From NCBI RefSeq assembly GCF_013167955.1, contig NZ_BLWF01000001.1, forward strand, positions 310,001 through 374,000: 64,000 nucleotides of DNA. Reading direction: 5' to 3'. The position numbers and the translations under genes were made by a program. Every line of letters starts with the position of its first letter. Position 1 is the first letter of the stretch. Origin of the DNA: Thermanaeromonas sp. C210 (GTDB lineage: Bacteria; Bacillota; DSM-521; Neomoorellales; Neomoorellaceae). Shown piece after piece: positions 42,615 to 50,239 of the stretch. The notes beneath the pieces are model-generated. The model was not told the origin of the DNA. It did no database searches and worked only from the letters and a program-made list of their open reading frames with translations.

Positions 42615-44195
42615 CTACAAGATCCGCCCCGGCCTCCTTCCGGTTATTTGTCCCTCCCAGACGGTCACCTCTCCGTTGACGATTACTCCCTTAATGCCGC
42701 GGGGCGGCAGATATGGATGGGTAAAGGTGGCTCTATCGCCGATGGAGGAGGGGTCAAAGAGCACCAAATCGGCAAAGTAGCCTACCCTCACGCACCCGCG
42801 GCCGGCCAGGTGTAACCGCTGGGCCGGGAGGCAAGTCATTTTGGCTACGGATTGCTCCCAGGTCAAGACTTTTTGCTCCCGCACGTAGCGCCCCAGCACC
42901 CGGGGAAAGGTACCGCATAATCTAGGGTGGGCCAGGCTCCCGGAATAAATTCCGTCGCTCCCTATCATAGTTATCGGGTGCGCCAGGATGGCCCCCAGGG
43001 TATCTTCGCTGGCATGATAAGTCTCTATGGCTAAATGACCGCCTTCCGTAGCCAGAAGGTCCAGGAGGGCGTCTTCGGGGCTAATGCCGCGTGCTTGTGC
43101 AATCTGGGCGATGCTGTAACCCGCAAAAGGCCGGTTGAAGGGCTGAGACACGGCATTGATCACTAAGCGGTCGAAGCCCAGGGAGCCAACCATATTGTCC
43201 CACCCGGGTATACCCTTCCGCCACGCTTCTTTGATGGCGGCCCGTAGGGGTTCCCTTTGCAGCCGTTGGGGCAGGGACGTCACTCCTTCCTCCAGGGCCC
43301 AGGGGGGAAGGAGGGAGGCTCCCGTGGTGGAGCCGGCAGTGTAAGGGTAGGTATCCCACGTTACATCCTGCCCCTCTTGCCTGGCCCGGTCGAACATCTC
43401 CAGGGCTTGGGCTATTTTCGGCCAGTTGCGTGGCCCGCAGGCCTTGAGGTGGGAAACATGAACGGGCACTCCGGCCTGCCGGCCTATGGTCAGTGCTTCT
43501 GCCACGGCCTCCAATACTCCATCTGATTCGTCACGGACATGGGAAACGTATATACCTCCGTAACGCCCGACGACTCTGGACAGGTAGATAAGTTCCTCGG
43601 TTGGGGCGTAGCAGCCCGGGGGATACAGTAAGCCTGATGACAAGCCCTTGCAACCCTGTTTCATGGCCCGGGCCACATGCCGGGCCATAGCCTCCAACTC
43701 CTCGGAATTAGCCGCGCGGTTGGCCATTCCCATTACTGCCAGGCGGACGGTGCTGTGGCCAACGTAGGAGACCACGTTTACCGTGGTACCACGTTTCTTA
43801 AGCTCTTCAAAATACCCGGTTGCGTCTTGCGGACAAAGGCCTTCGGGCCAGGTACCCAGGATGGGTGCTACATAGGCCTTGAGCTGGGGTAGGCTGTCCT
43901 CCGTTACGGGAGACAGGGAAAAGCCGCAGTTGCCGATTACTTCAGTAGTGACCCCCTGTAAAACCTTGGGCCGCGCCCAGCCATCTTCCAGTAAAGCCGC
44001 ATCGGCATGGCTGTGAAAATCGATGAAACCGGGACTGATGGCCAGGTCTTGGACGTTAATAACTCGGGCGTCCACCGCATTATCGACCCGTCCTACAAAG
44101 GCGATTTTGTCACCCTCGACTACCACATCGGCCCCAAAAGCAGGACGGCCGGTCCCATCGATCACCGTGCCGTCCTTAATTACCAGGAGTTCCAC
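42615..44195 (-). CDS. N-acyl-D-amino-acid deacylase (D-aminoacylase)
   Basis: This 526-residue amidohydrolase releases D-amino acids from N-acyl or N-carbamoyl-type derivatives. Metal ligands are H61 and H63 (F-I-D-F-H-S-H-A-D) and C90 in I-G-N-C-G-F-S, the bridging cysteine of D-aminoacylases. Further family motifs are Y-V-S-H-V-R-D-E, V-S-H-L-K-A and I-G-S-D-G-I with the catalytic Asp. The length is typical. It ends beside transposon debris. The substrate cannot be refined from context. Confidence 0.88.
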   Translation of the reverse strand: MELLVIKDGTVIDGTGRPAFGADVVVEGDKIAFVGRVDNAVDARVINVQDLAISPGFIDFHSHADAALLEDGWARPKVLQGVTTEVIGNCGFSLSPVTEDSLPQLKAYVAPILGTWPEGLCPQDATGYFEELKKRGTTVNVVSYVGHSTVRLAVMGMANRAANSEELEAMARHVARAMKQGCKGLSSGLLYPPGCYAPTEELIYLSRVVGRYGGIYVSHVRDESDGVLEAVAEALTIGRQAGVPVHVSHLKACGPRNWPKIAQALEMFDRARQEGQDVTWDTYPYTAGSTTGASLLPPWALEEGVTSLPQRLQREPLRAAIKEAWRKGIPGWDNMVGSLGFDRLVINAVSQPFNRPFAGYSIAQIAQARGISPEDALLDLLATEGGHLAIETYHASEDTLGAILAHPITMIGSDGIYSGSLAHPRLCGTFPRVLGRYVREQKVLTWEQSVAKMTCLPAQRLHLAGRGCVRVGYFADLVLFDPSSIGDRATFTHPYLPPRGIKGVIVNGEVTVWEGQITGRRPGRIL

Positions 44196-44236
44196 TTCCT
44201 TTCGCCTCTTCTCTCGGTTATTATTGCCTTCGTGCG

Positions 44237-44267
44237 GACCCCGGGTGGGCAGGCCCCACCCGGGGTC
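44237..44267. terminator. Strong 13-bp hairpin upstream of the D-aminoacylase gene
   Basis: GACCCCGGGTGGG and CCCACCCGGGGTC form a perfect stem around a 5-base loop. No T run follows; on the plus strand it is followed by TATAATATATCTTAAT. It could be a terminator or a transcription-blocking structure between the divergent genes. Confidence 0.55.
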
Positions 44268-44300
44268 TATAATATATCTTAATCCTTAATCCCGCGGACT

Positions 44301-44400
44301 GACAAGGACAGATCCGGTGCAACTCCCGAGACCTGCCTAGCAGGACGGTCCCGTGAACGAGGACCCGGGCCAAGGGTGCAAGGAGGCGAGGTCTTAAGGA
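44301..44400. ncRNA. Candidate structured RNA, part A (strand unresolved)
   Basis: The stretch can form CCTG-n5-CAGG (44332-44344) and GGTCC-n9-GGACC (44347-44365) hairpins. Alternatively, a long-range stem AGACCTGCCT/AGGCGAGGTCT (44329-44338 and 44384-44394) would compete with the first hairpin. Fragments CCGGTGCAACTCC and GAGACCTGCC recall cobalamin-riboswitch boxes, but their order and spacing are wrong for that class. It has no coding potential. A switch controlling the downstream DUF401 gene is possible but speculative. Confidence 0.35.
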
Positions 44401-44432
44401 AAGGGCTGACGTATCGTTACTTTTTGGGGTAG

Positions 44433-44647
44433 AGGCCTGTCTTGGCTTGAAAGCGAGCGACTAAACCCGAGCGGCTGTCAAATTCACGAAGCCGAAAACG
44501 GAGGCGGATCCGAGGCCGCAAGAGCCTTGGGGCCGGCAACTGAGACAGGATATCGAACTTGCCGGGAAGTCCGCTTAAAGCTTTGAGACTGAGTGCCGGT
44601 TTGGCCCGCCAAGGGTTTTTGGAGCGAGCGAAAACCAAGGCAGGCCT
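44433..44647. ncRNA. Candidate structured RNA, part B: 215-base closed structure
   Basis: The ends AGGCCTGTCTTGG (44433-44445) and CCAAGGCAGGCCT (44635-44647) pair over 13 bp. The only deviation is a U-G wobble when read on the plus strand, while the minus strand would have an A-C mismatch there, which favours plus-strand RNA. Inside are hairpins CCGGCAA/TTGCCGG (44533-44539, 44559-44565) and CGGCT/AGCCG (44472-44476, 44490-44494), and a repeated GCGAGCGA. The region lies 120 bases ahead of a membrane protein gene. I do not recognise the class. Confidence 0.4.
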
Positions 44648-44765
44648 AGGCGAGAAAGTGGAGATACACCAGAGGAAAGGGGGCTCCTCTTTGGACGGAG
44701 ATGATCGTATAATAGAGAATATACCACAGGGTCGACAACCTTCAGGATAGAAGAAGGGAGCAGTC

Positions 44766-45965
44766 TTGGAAGGTTTAAAGTTGCTGCTGGTCTTTAGTTT
44801 AATAGTGTTTTTGCTGGTAAGACGGGCACCCTTGGGACCGGTGATGCTGGGAGGAGCCGTCCTCCTGGCGGCCCTTTACGGTACCGGTCCGGCGGCCTTT
44901 TTAGGCATGGTCTGGCGGGCCACGGAAAGCCCGGCCACCTGGGAATTGATATCCGTTCTGGCGTTAATCATGTTGTTAGAGCATTTCCTGGGCCAGGAGG
45001 GGTACCTCCAGAGGATGCTCAGGGGGTTGGAGGGGCTGTTCCGGGACCGACGGGCAATCATAGCCCTTATACCGGCCTTTATAGGGCTGATGCCATCGGC
45101 CGGCGGCGCCCTTTTTTCGGCGCCCCTCGTCGGCCAGGTAGCCTCCGGCAACGGGATAAGCGCCGAGCAGAAGAGCTTTGTAAATTATTACTACCGCCAT
45201 ATCTGGGAGTATTTCCTGCCCCTCTACCCGGGAGTACTCCTGACTTCCGAGCTGAGCGGAGTCCCCCTGCCTCAATTGATAGCTGGCCTGGCGCCCTACG
45301 GCCTTTTGGTCATCCTCCTGGGGTTACCCGCTCTGCTGCGGTTGGCCCCTTTAAGGGAAGGGGAAGTCCCTTCTAACCGGCGGGAGGTGATACGGGAACT
45401 TTTCCTCAGCACCCTGCCCATTTTAGTGGTACTGGGACTGGTATTGGGAGCCCACGTAGGGGTAGCTGCCGCCGTGGGAGCAGTCCTGGTCTGCCTGCTG
45501 GTGTATCACCGGTACACCCCGGCGCGGGTGTACCTTCTCTTGCGGGAAGCCATCTCCGTCAAGACCCTGGTATTAGTGTGGGGGATCATGGTTTTTAAAC
45601 AAGTGCTGGTGGACACCCGGGCGGTGGAGGGTTTGAGTCCTTTATTGGCGGCCCTGCCGGTTCCCCATTTTCTGGTCTTCGGTCTGCTGGGCCTCCTGGT
45701 GGGCATGCTAACGGGGCTCATGGTAGCCTTCGTAGGTATTGTCTTTCCCCTGGTAGCTGCCGCCATGGGAGACCACCTGGGCCTCCCCTTGGTAGTATTT
45801 ATTTTCATTTCCGGGTTTACAGGTACCATGTTAACCCCCCTCCACCTCTGCCTGGCGTTGACGGTGGACTTCTTTAAAGCCGATTTACTAAAAGTGCTCC
45901 GGATGCTGGCCGGCCCGGAAACAGCTCTCATGGCCGTGGCCGTGGTGGCTTATTTTCTGGGGTAA
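44766..45965 (+). CDS. DUF401-family polytopic membrane protein
   Basis: The 399-residue protein has 10-12 hydrophobic helices and the family segment I-P-A-F-I-G-L-M-P-S-A-G-G-A-L-F-S-A-P, which resembles the hairpin motif of ion-transporter-superfamily anion carriers. It also has Y-Y-R-H-I-W-E-Y-F-L-P-L-Y-P. The start is a TTG at 44766 with GGGAG seven bases upstream. It precedes the sulfur cluster by 63 bases on the same strand and could be transcribed with the first TusA gene. Transport of an organic or sulfur anion is inferred only. Confidence 0.8.
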   Translation: MEGLKLLLVFSLIVFLLVRRAPLGPVMLGGAVLLAALYGTGPAAFLGMVWRATESPATWELISVLALIMLLEHFLGQEGYLQRMLRGLEGLFRDRRAIIALIPAFIGLMPSAGGALFSAPLVGQVASGNGISAEQKSFVNYYYRHIWEYFLPLYPGVLLTSELSGVPLPQLIAGLAPYGLLVILLGLPALLRLAPLREGEVPSNRREVIRELFLSTLPILVVLGLVLGAHVGVAAAVGAVLVCLLVYHRYTPARVYLLLREAISVKTLVLVWGIMVFKQVLVDTRAVEGLSPLLAALPVPHFLVFGLLGLLVGMLTGLMVAFVGIVFPLVAAAMGDHLGLPLVVFIFISGFTGTMLTPLHLCLALTVDFFKADLLKVLRMLAGPETALMAVAVVAYFLG

Positions 45966-46028
45966 AGGTAGCGGCGGGCGGCTCCCCCGCCCGCTTAGAC
46001 TCACTTTGAAGACGGGGAGGGAGCGACA

Positions 46029-46256
46029 TTGGCGGAATACTTTATCGACAGCCTAGGGGAGATGTGCCCGGTTCCCAACATCAAAGTGCGGGAGAAGTTA
46101 AAGGAGCTTGAGATGGGAGACGAGATCATCCTGGAAACGGACCACAGTTGCGCCACTACTACCATCATGAACGAAATGCGGCGTAAAGGGTACAAGACCA
46201 AGTTAGAAGAAGTAGATACGGGCATCTGGAGGGTCATCATCCGGCGGGTAAGGTAA
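46029..46256 (+). CDS. TusA/YeeD-family sulfur carrier protein, first copy
   Basis: The 75-residue protein has the CPxP motif at C13 (E-M-C-P-V-P-N-I-K) that carries a persulfide or selenide, and a second conserved cysteine, C41 (D-H-S-C-A). It starts with a TTG downstream of GGGGAGGG. Its stop directly abuts the stop of the convergent LysR gene. It is similar to the second TusA at 47996 (D-S/A-L-G-E-x-C-P-V-P, D-H-S-C-A), so the two are paralogues. It probably passes sulfur or selenium delivered by the YeeE transporter to cytoplasmic acceptors. Confidence 0.9.
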   Translation: MAEYFIDSLGEMCPVPNIKVREKLKELEMGDEIILETDHSCATTTIMNEMRRKGYKTKLEEVDTGIWRVIIRRVR

Positions 46257-47159
46257 CTAGCAGAAGCCCCGGTTGGGCGAGCGGAGAAAATTAACGAAGG
46301 CCTTGGCCAGCTTGCTCTGCACCCGTTCTTTGTAGTAGGCCAGGTAAATCTTCTGGGTAAAGTTTATTCCCTCCAGCCGGAGGGCCAGCAATGTTTTGGT
46401 GTAGAGTTCCTTCCGCAGGGCTAGGCGCGACATGATAGAGATGCCTACCCCCGCCTCCACGGCGGCTTTAATGGAATCCACATTGGCTAGCTCTACTATA
46501 ATGTTGAGCTGAGAAGGGTCGACCTTGACCGACCGGAGGGTTTCTTCAATATCTTGCCGGGTGCCCGAATCCGCTTCCCTCATAATGAGGGGTTGTACCT
46601 TAAATTCCTCCATGGTGAGGGTACTCCGCCCCCGCCAGGGGTCCTTGTTAGGGGCGATGATAACCAGTTCATCGGTAGCCAGCTCCCATTTCACAAAGGG
46701 GCCCTTTAAGTCCTTTCCCTCGATTAGGGCTATATCGACATAGCCCTCCTTTAAGTCGTGCATAATCTGCTTGCGGTTGCCTACTTTAAGTTTAAGCCGC
46801 GCCTCGGGGAATTTTTCCTTAAAGAGCCCGATGCTGCAGGGAACGGCGTAGCTGCCGATAATGGAGGTGGCGCCGATGGTGAGGTTACCGCTCACCGAAG
46901 CCCGGAGGTTTTCTATGTTGCCCTCTAATTGGTCGTAGAGAGTCACAATTCTGCAGGCGTAATCATAAAGCAATTCCCCGGCTTCGGTGAGGGTGACGCC
47001 CCTATTATTGCGCTCGATTAGCTGGACGGCGAAGTGATTTTCCAGGTGCTTAACCTGTTGGGTCACGGCCGGTTGGGTTAGAAAAAGACGCTGGGCCGTT
47101 TCCGATAGGTTCCCCGTTTCGGCGACGACCACAAAAGTCCGCAGGTAGTTGAGGTTCAT
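46257..47159 (-). CDS. LysR-family regulator of the sulfur/selenium cluster
   Basis: This 300-residue LysR regulator has an N-terminal winged helix (L-N-Y-L-R-T-F-V-V-V-A-E-T-G-N-L-S-E-T-A, T-Q-P-A-V-T-Q-Q) and a two-lobed ligand domain (about 90-290). The ligand domain resembles CysL/CbbR-type members (G-N-L-T-I-G-A-T, R-E-A-D-S-G-T-R). It is divergent from the yeeE-tusA-yeeE-flavoprotein genes. A 19-base palindrome sits 16 bases upstream of its start. Such regulators usually control the divergent operon. A sulfur- or selenium-linked co-inducer is inferred from context. Confidence 0.88.
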   Translation of the reverse strand: MNLNYLRTFVVVAETGNLSETAQRLFLTQPAVTQQVKHLENHFAVQLIERNNRGVTLTEAGELLYDYACRIVTLYDQLEGNIENLRASVSGNLTIGATSIIGSYAVPCSIGLFKEKFPEARLKLKVGNRKQIMHDLKEGYVDIALIEGKDLKGPFVKWELATDELVIIAPNKDPWRGRSTLTMEEFKVQPLIMREADSGTRQDIEETLRSVKVDPSQLNIIVELANVDSIKAAVEAGVGISIMSRLALRKELYTKTLLALRLEGINFTQKIYLAYYKERVQSKLAKAFVNFLRSPNRGFC

Positions 47160-47174
47160 CTTCTCCCACTCCGG

Positions 47175-47193
47175 CTATAAGCTACTCTTATAG
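47175..47193. promoter_or_regulatory. LysR-type operator between lysR and yeeE
   Basis: CTATAAG-n5-CTTATAG is a perfect 19-base inverted repeat and contains the T-n11-A pattern typical of LysR binding sites. It lies just ahead of the LysR start and about 100 bases before the first yeeE start. Confidence 0.7.
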
Positions 47194-47290
47194 TAGCATA
47201 AGGAAAGCTAAATTTACAAGGGTGGGAGCGAATGTTATAGTGGTGATAGTGAAGGCCTTCACAAGTTTTATACGAGGCGGAGGTGCAAAA

Positions 47291-47959
47291 ATGTCACAAA
47301 GTGAAGTTTCCCTTCGATCCCGGGTAAGTTCGCGGGCCCGGCCGAAGAAGAGCCAGCTGGCCTACGGGTTGGCCGTCCTGGCTCTGGTGGTGGTGCTGGG
47401 GATCTACTTGGGCAGCCTGAAAATCAGCCTAGCGGCCAAATGGATCATCGGTATTGCCTTTGGCCTGATCCTCCAGCGTTCCCGATTCTGCTTTACCGCT
47501 TCCATGCGCGATCCAGTACTCACCGGAAGCACCTCTTTGGCCCGGGCCGTCCTCATAGCCATCGCCGTGGCCACCGTGGGCTTTGCCGGCTTCCAATTTT
47601 CTGCCTACATGGGCGGCAACCCCATTCCCGGGCTGATCAGCCCTGTGGGCCTCCACACGGTGGTAGGGGCGGTCCTCTTCGGCATCGGCATGGTTATCGC
47701 CGGGGGCTGCGCCTCGGGTACCCTCATGAGGGTAGGCGAGGGTTTCGTAATGCTCATGGTGACCCTGGTATTCTTTGTCGTGGGTTCCGTGCTGGGGGCC
47801 ATACATTTGGGCTGGTGGCAGGGCTTTTCCGTCAAGTCTTCGCCCGCCGTATTTTTGCCCAATGTTTTAGGATGGCCTTTGGCCTTCTTTGGCCAGCTCG
47901 CCCTGTTGGGTGCCTTGTATTGGCTGGCCACTTGGTGGGAATACCGCAAAGTGGAATAA
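47291..47959 (+). CDS. YeeE/TsuA-type thiosulfate/selenium transporter, N-terminal half
   Basis: The 222-residue membrane protein has a basic start (1-20) and about five helices. It carries the first part of a YeeE/YedE (TsuA) transporter: R-S-R-F-C67-F-T and A-G-G-C140-A-S-G-T, where conserved cysteines relay thiosulfate in characterised TsuA. The C-terminal half is encoded separately at 48272-48814, with a TusA gene between. The frame is open 23 codons upstream, but the ATG at 47291 has GGAGGTG and is preferred. It is the first gene downstream of the LysR operator. Confidence 0.88.
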   Translation: MSQSEVSLRSRVSSRARPKKSQLAYGLAVLALVVVLGIYLGSLKISLAAKWIIGIAFGLILQRSRFCFTASMRDPVLTGSTSLARAVLIAIAVATVGFAGFQFSAYMGGNPIPGLISPVGLHTVVGAVLFGIGMVIAGGCASGTLMRVGEGFVMLMVTLVFFVVGSVLGAIHLGWWQGFSVKSSPAVFLPNVLGWPLAFFGQLALLGALYWLATWWEYRKVE

Positions 47960-47995
47960 GAGAAAATACTTTAAAGTTTTGGGAGGTAGATTGAT

Positions 47996-48223
47996 ATGGC
48001 CGAATATGTTTTGGATGCCCTGGGAGAAGCCTGTCCCGTCCCCTTAATCCGCACGGAGAAAAAGATGAAGGAACTCAAGGTGGGGGACATCCTCATCGTC
48101 CAGGTGGATCATAGCTGTGCCATGAAAAATGTGCCCGAATGGGCCCGGAAACAGGGCTACAATGTAGAACTGGAAGAAGTGGAAGAAGGGCGCTGGGATA
48201 TTATAATCGAGAAGACCAAGTAA
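47996..48223 (+). CDS. TusA/YeeD-family sulfur carrier, second copy
   Basis: This 75-residue paralogue of the protein at 46029 has C13 in E-A-C-P-V-P-L-I-R and C41 in D-H-S-C-A. GGGAGGT precedes the ATG. It lies between the two halves of the split YeeE transporter, mirroring the known yeeE-yeeD pairing in which YeeD accepts thiosulfate-derived sulfur from YeeE. It is expected to act at the cytoplasmic face of the transporter. Confidence 0.92.
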   Translation: MAEYVLDALGEACPVPLIRTEKKMKELKVGDILIVQVDHSCAMKNVPEWARKQGYNVELEEVEEGRWDIIIEKTK

Positions 48224-48271
48224 AGTTGGCGGGTAATTCCTAAACTCACCCTTGGGAAAGGAGGCAGAACA

Positions 48272-48814
48272 ATGAGCAGGTACCGGGAAGAGGTGCAAAA
48301 GTTAAAAAACGCTCTTTTGAAGGAGGCTTTACCCTACTGGCTGGGTGGAATTTTGCTGGGCATTTTGAATATCACCCATTTTGTCACCTTCGGGGTGCCG
48401 CTGGGGATTACTACTGCTTTTACCAACTGGGGCGCCTGGATTGCCAAGGCTTTAGGCTTTCACCCGGAAAATTGGGCTTTTTACCAGTCTCCAGCCAATG
48501 CCAAGATGCTGGCCGACGGTTTCCTCAACGACGGCGGTTCTATTATGAACATAGGTATTATCCTGGGAGCCCTTTTAGCTACTTTGCTAGCCTCCCAGTT
48601 CAGGATTAAAAAGATTAAAAACTACAAACAGGTAATTGGGGCAGTCGGCGGCGGAATCTTAATGGGCTACGGCGCCCGGATTGCCTACGGCTGAAACATT
48701 GGGGCACTGTTTAGCGGCACGGCTTCGATGTCGCTTCACGGCTGGGTGTTTATGGTGTTCCTTTTTGTAGGTGCCTTCTTCGGTTCCCGGATCCTCACCA
48801 GATACCTTATTTAG
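48272..48814 (+). CDS. YeeE/TsuA-type transporter, C-terminal half, with probable selenocysteine at an in-frame TGA
   Basis: From the ATG at 48272 (site GGAGG) 140 codons encode four helices ending M-G-Y-G-A-R-I-A-Y-G. A TGA at 48692-48694 follows, then N-I-G-A-L-F-S-G-T-A-S, S-L-H-G-W and a last helix to TAG at 48814, total 180 residues. As I recall the family, G-C-N-I-G-A is conserved here, so the TGA replaces the conserved cysteine. A SECIS-like hairpin begins two bases after it. Selenocysteine at residue 141 is the best reading; a nonsense mutation is the alternative. The protein completes the transporter begun by the gene at 47291. Confidence 0.75.
48695..48730 (+). promoter_or_regulatory. 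SECIS-like hairpin directly after the in-frame TGA
   Basis: CATTGGGGC (48697-48705) pairs with GCTTCGATG (48722-48730) over nine base pairs, three of them G-U. Three more pairs with bulges can form above. They leave an apical loop UUUAGCGG whose distance from the UGA (15 bases) is at the short edge of the bacterial SECIS range. The fold is by eye and unscored. Confidence 0.5.
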
Positions 48815-48885
48815 CAACCGTCAGGCAGCCGGAAGGGTCCCACTGCCTGGGCGATATTTTTTGAGGAGAGGGGAGGCAAGGGTCC

Positions 48886-50124
48886 GTGGGAGAAAAAAGG
48901 ATCGAAGAATATGATGTAGTTATTATCGGCGGGGGCGCAGCCGGGATGACGGCGGCCATTTATACCGGTCGGGCCCGCCTCAAGACTATGTTACTGGAGA
49001 AAACGTTGCTGGGGGGCTTGGCTACTTATACCAACGAGATTGAAAATTACCCCGGCTTTCCCGAGGGCACTACCGGCCAGGGCCTCATGCAGCTTTTCGA
49101 GCAGCAGGCCAAGAAATTTAACGTCAAGATAAAGCTGGCTGAAGTAAAAGAAGTGGACCTGGAAGGGGAGACTAAGGTAGTAAAGACCTTCCGCACTGAC
49201 TACCATGCTAAAGCGGTCATCATAGCTACCGGTGGTAAACCCCGCTTGACAGGCGCCAAGGGGGAAGAAAAATTCCTCTTTGGCAAGGGCATTTCCTTCT
49301 GCGCCACCTGTGACGCGGCCTATTATACAGGCAAAGAAGTCATGGTAGTGGGCAGCGGGGATGCGGCCATCGAAGAAGCCATCTTCCTGACCAAGTTTGC
49401 CAGCAAGGTATATATTTCGGTCATCCACGAGGAGGGCATCATGGACGCCAACAAGGTGGCCCAGGAACAGGCCCTCAAAAATGAGAAAATCCATTTTATA
49501 TGGAATACCATGGTGGATGAATTTGTAGGAGAAGAGACCCTGGAGACGGTCATCCTTAAGAACATCAAGACCGGCGAAAGGCTCCCGGTCAGGGTGGACG
49601 GCTGTTTCCTCTTTATCGGCTATGAGCCGGATACCGCAATCTTCCGCGGCATCTTGGACATGAACGAGCGCGGTTACATCCTTACCGATGAAATGATGCA
49701 GACCAACATTCCCGGCGTGTTTGCGGCGGGCGATGTCCGGGAAAAAATCCTGCGCCAGGTGGCCACGGCCGTGGGGGATGGAGCAGTGGCCGGCTTTATG
49801 GCCGAACGCTATATCGCGGAAACCGACTATTTTAACAGCGAATTCCGGGATGTTCGAGGGCCGCAGTTGGTTTTTTGTTACGATCCCACCGACGCCTGCT
49901 GCCGGAGTTGGATGCCGATTATAGAAGATCTCGTTAAGAGACATCCCCAGATCAAACTCAGCAAAATCGATGTATACAAATCCAAGAGTCTGGCCGAAAG
50001 GTTGGGGGCCAAGGGAGAGCCTTGCGTGGTCCTCATGCAGGACGGCGCTATCGCCCAAGTTTTATCCCTGGAGGGATTATCCCCGGGAATCGTTGAGGAG
50101 CGGATTAAGACTTTATCCGCCTAG
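48886..50124 (+). CDS. Thioredoxin-reductase-like flavoprotein with C-terminal thioredoxin-like domain
   Basis: The first 310 residues are a thioredoxin-reductase fold: FAD motif G15-G-G-A-A-G, redox pair C139-A-T-C142-D and an NAD(P) motif G157-S-G-D-A. The last helix has A-G-D-V-R-E-K. Residues 325-412 form a thioredoxin-like domain in which the usual W-C-x-x-C is replaced by a C331 and the pair C338-C339, with a cis-Pro-like P379. The GTG follows GGGGAGG. As last gene of the cluster it probably reduces the carrier persulfide/selenide or the transporter cysteines. A terminator follows. Confidence 0.85.
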   Translation: MGEKRIEEYDVVIIGGGAAGMTAAIYTGRARLKTMLLEKTLLGGLATYTNEIENYPGFPEGTTGQGLMQLFEQQAKKFNVKIKLAEVKEVDLEGETKVVKTFRTDYHAKAVIIATGGKPRLTGAKGEEKFLFGKGISFCATCDAAYYTGKEVMVVGSGDAAIEEAIFLTKFASKVYISVIHEEGIMDANKVAQEQALKNEKIHFIWNTMVDEFVGEETLETVILKNIKTGERLPVRVDGCFLFIGYEPDTAIFRGILDMNERGYILTDEMMQTNIPGVFAAGDVREKILRQVATAVGDGAVAGFMAERYIAETDYFNSEFRDVRGPQLVFCYDPTDACCRSWMPIIEDLVKRHPQIKLSKIDVYKSKSLAERLGAKGEPCVVLMQDGAIAQVLSLEGLSPGIVEERIKTLSA

Positions 50125-50139
50125 TAATTCATCCTAGGG

Positions 50140-50165
50140 GCCTGGCCGAGCAGCCAGGCTTTTTT
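50140..50165 (+). terminator. Terminator of the sulfur/selenium operon
   Basis: GCCTGGC and GCCAGGC form a 7-bp stem with a 6-base loop, followed by TTTTTT. Confidence 0.9.
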
Positions 50166-50239
50166 CTACTTGGCTATCTTTACCATCGTATAAGCCTTGC
50201 TGGATTGGTTGATTGGGCAGAAAAGGTTGGTTTTAACCA

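Noticed and set aside
44310-44370. Cobalamin riboswitch
   Set aside because: Two box-like fragments are present, but the conserved order and the core between them are missing; it is kept only as an unassigned structured region.
48991-50058. A 355-codon open frame antisense to the flavoprotein gene
   Set aside because: It has no family resemblance and no ribosome-binding site. The plus-strand gene is clearly a thioredoxin-reductase-like protein, so this is a by-product of GC-rich codon use.
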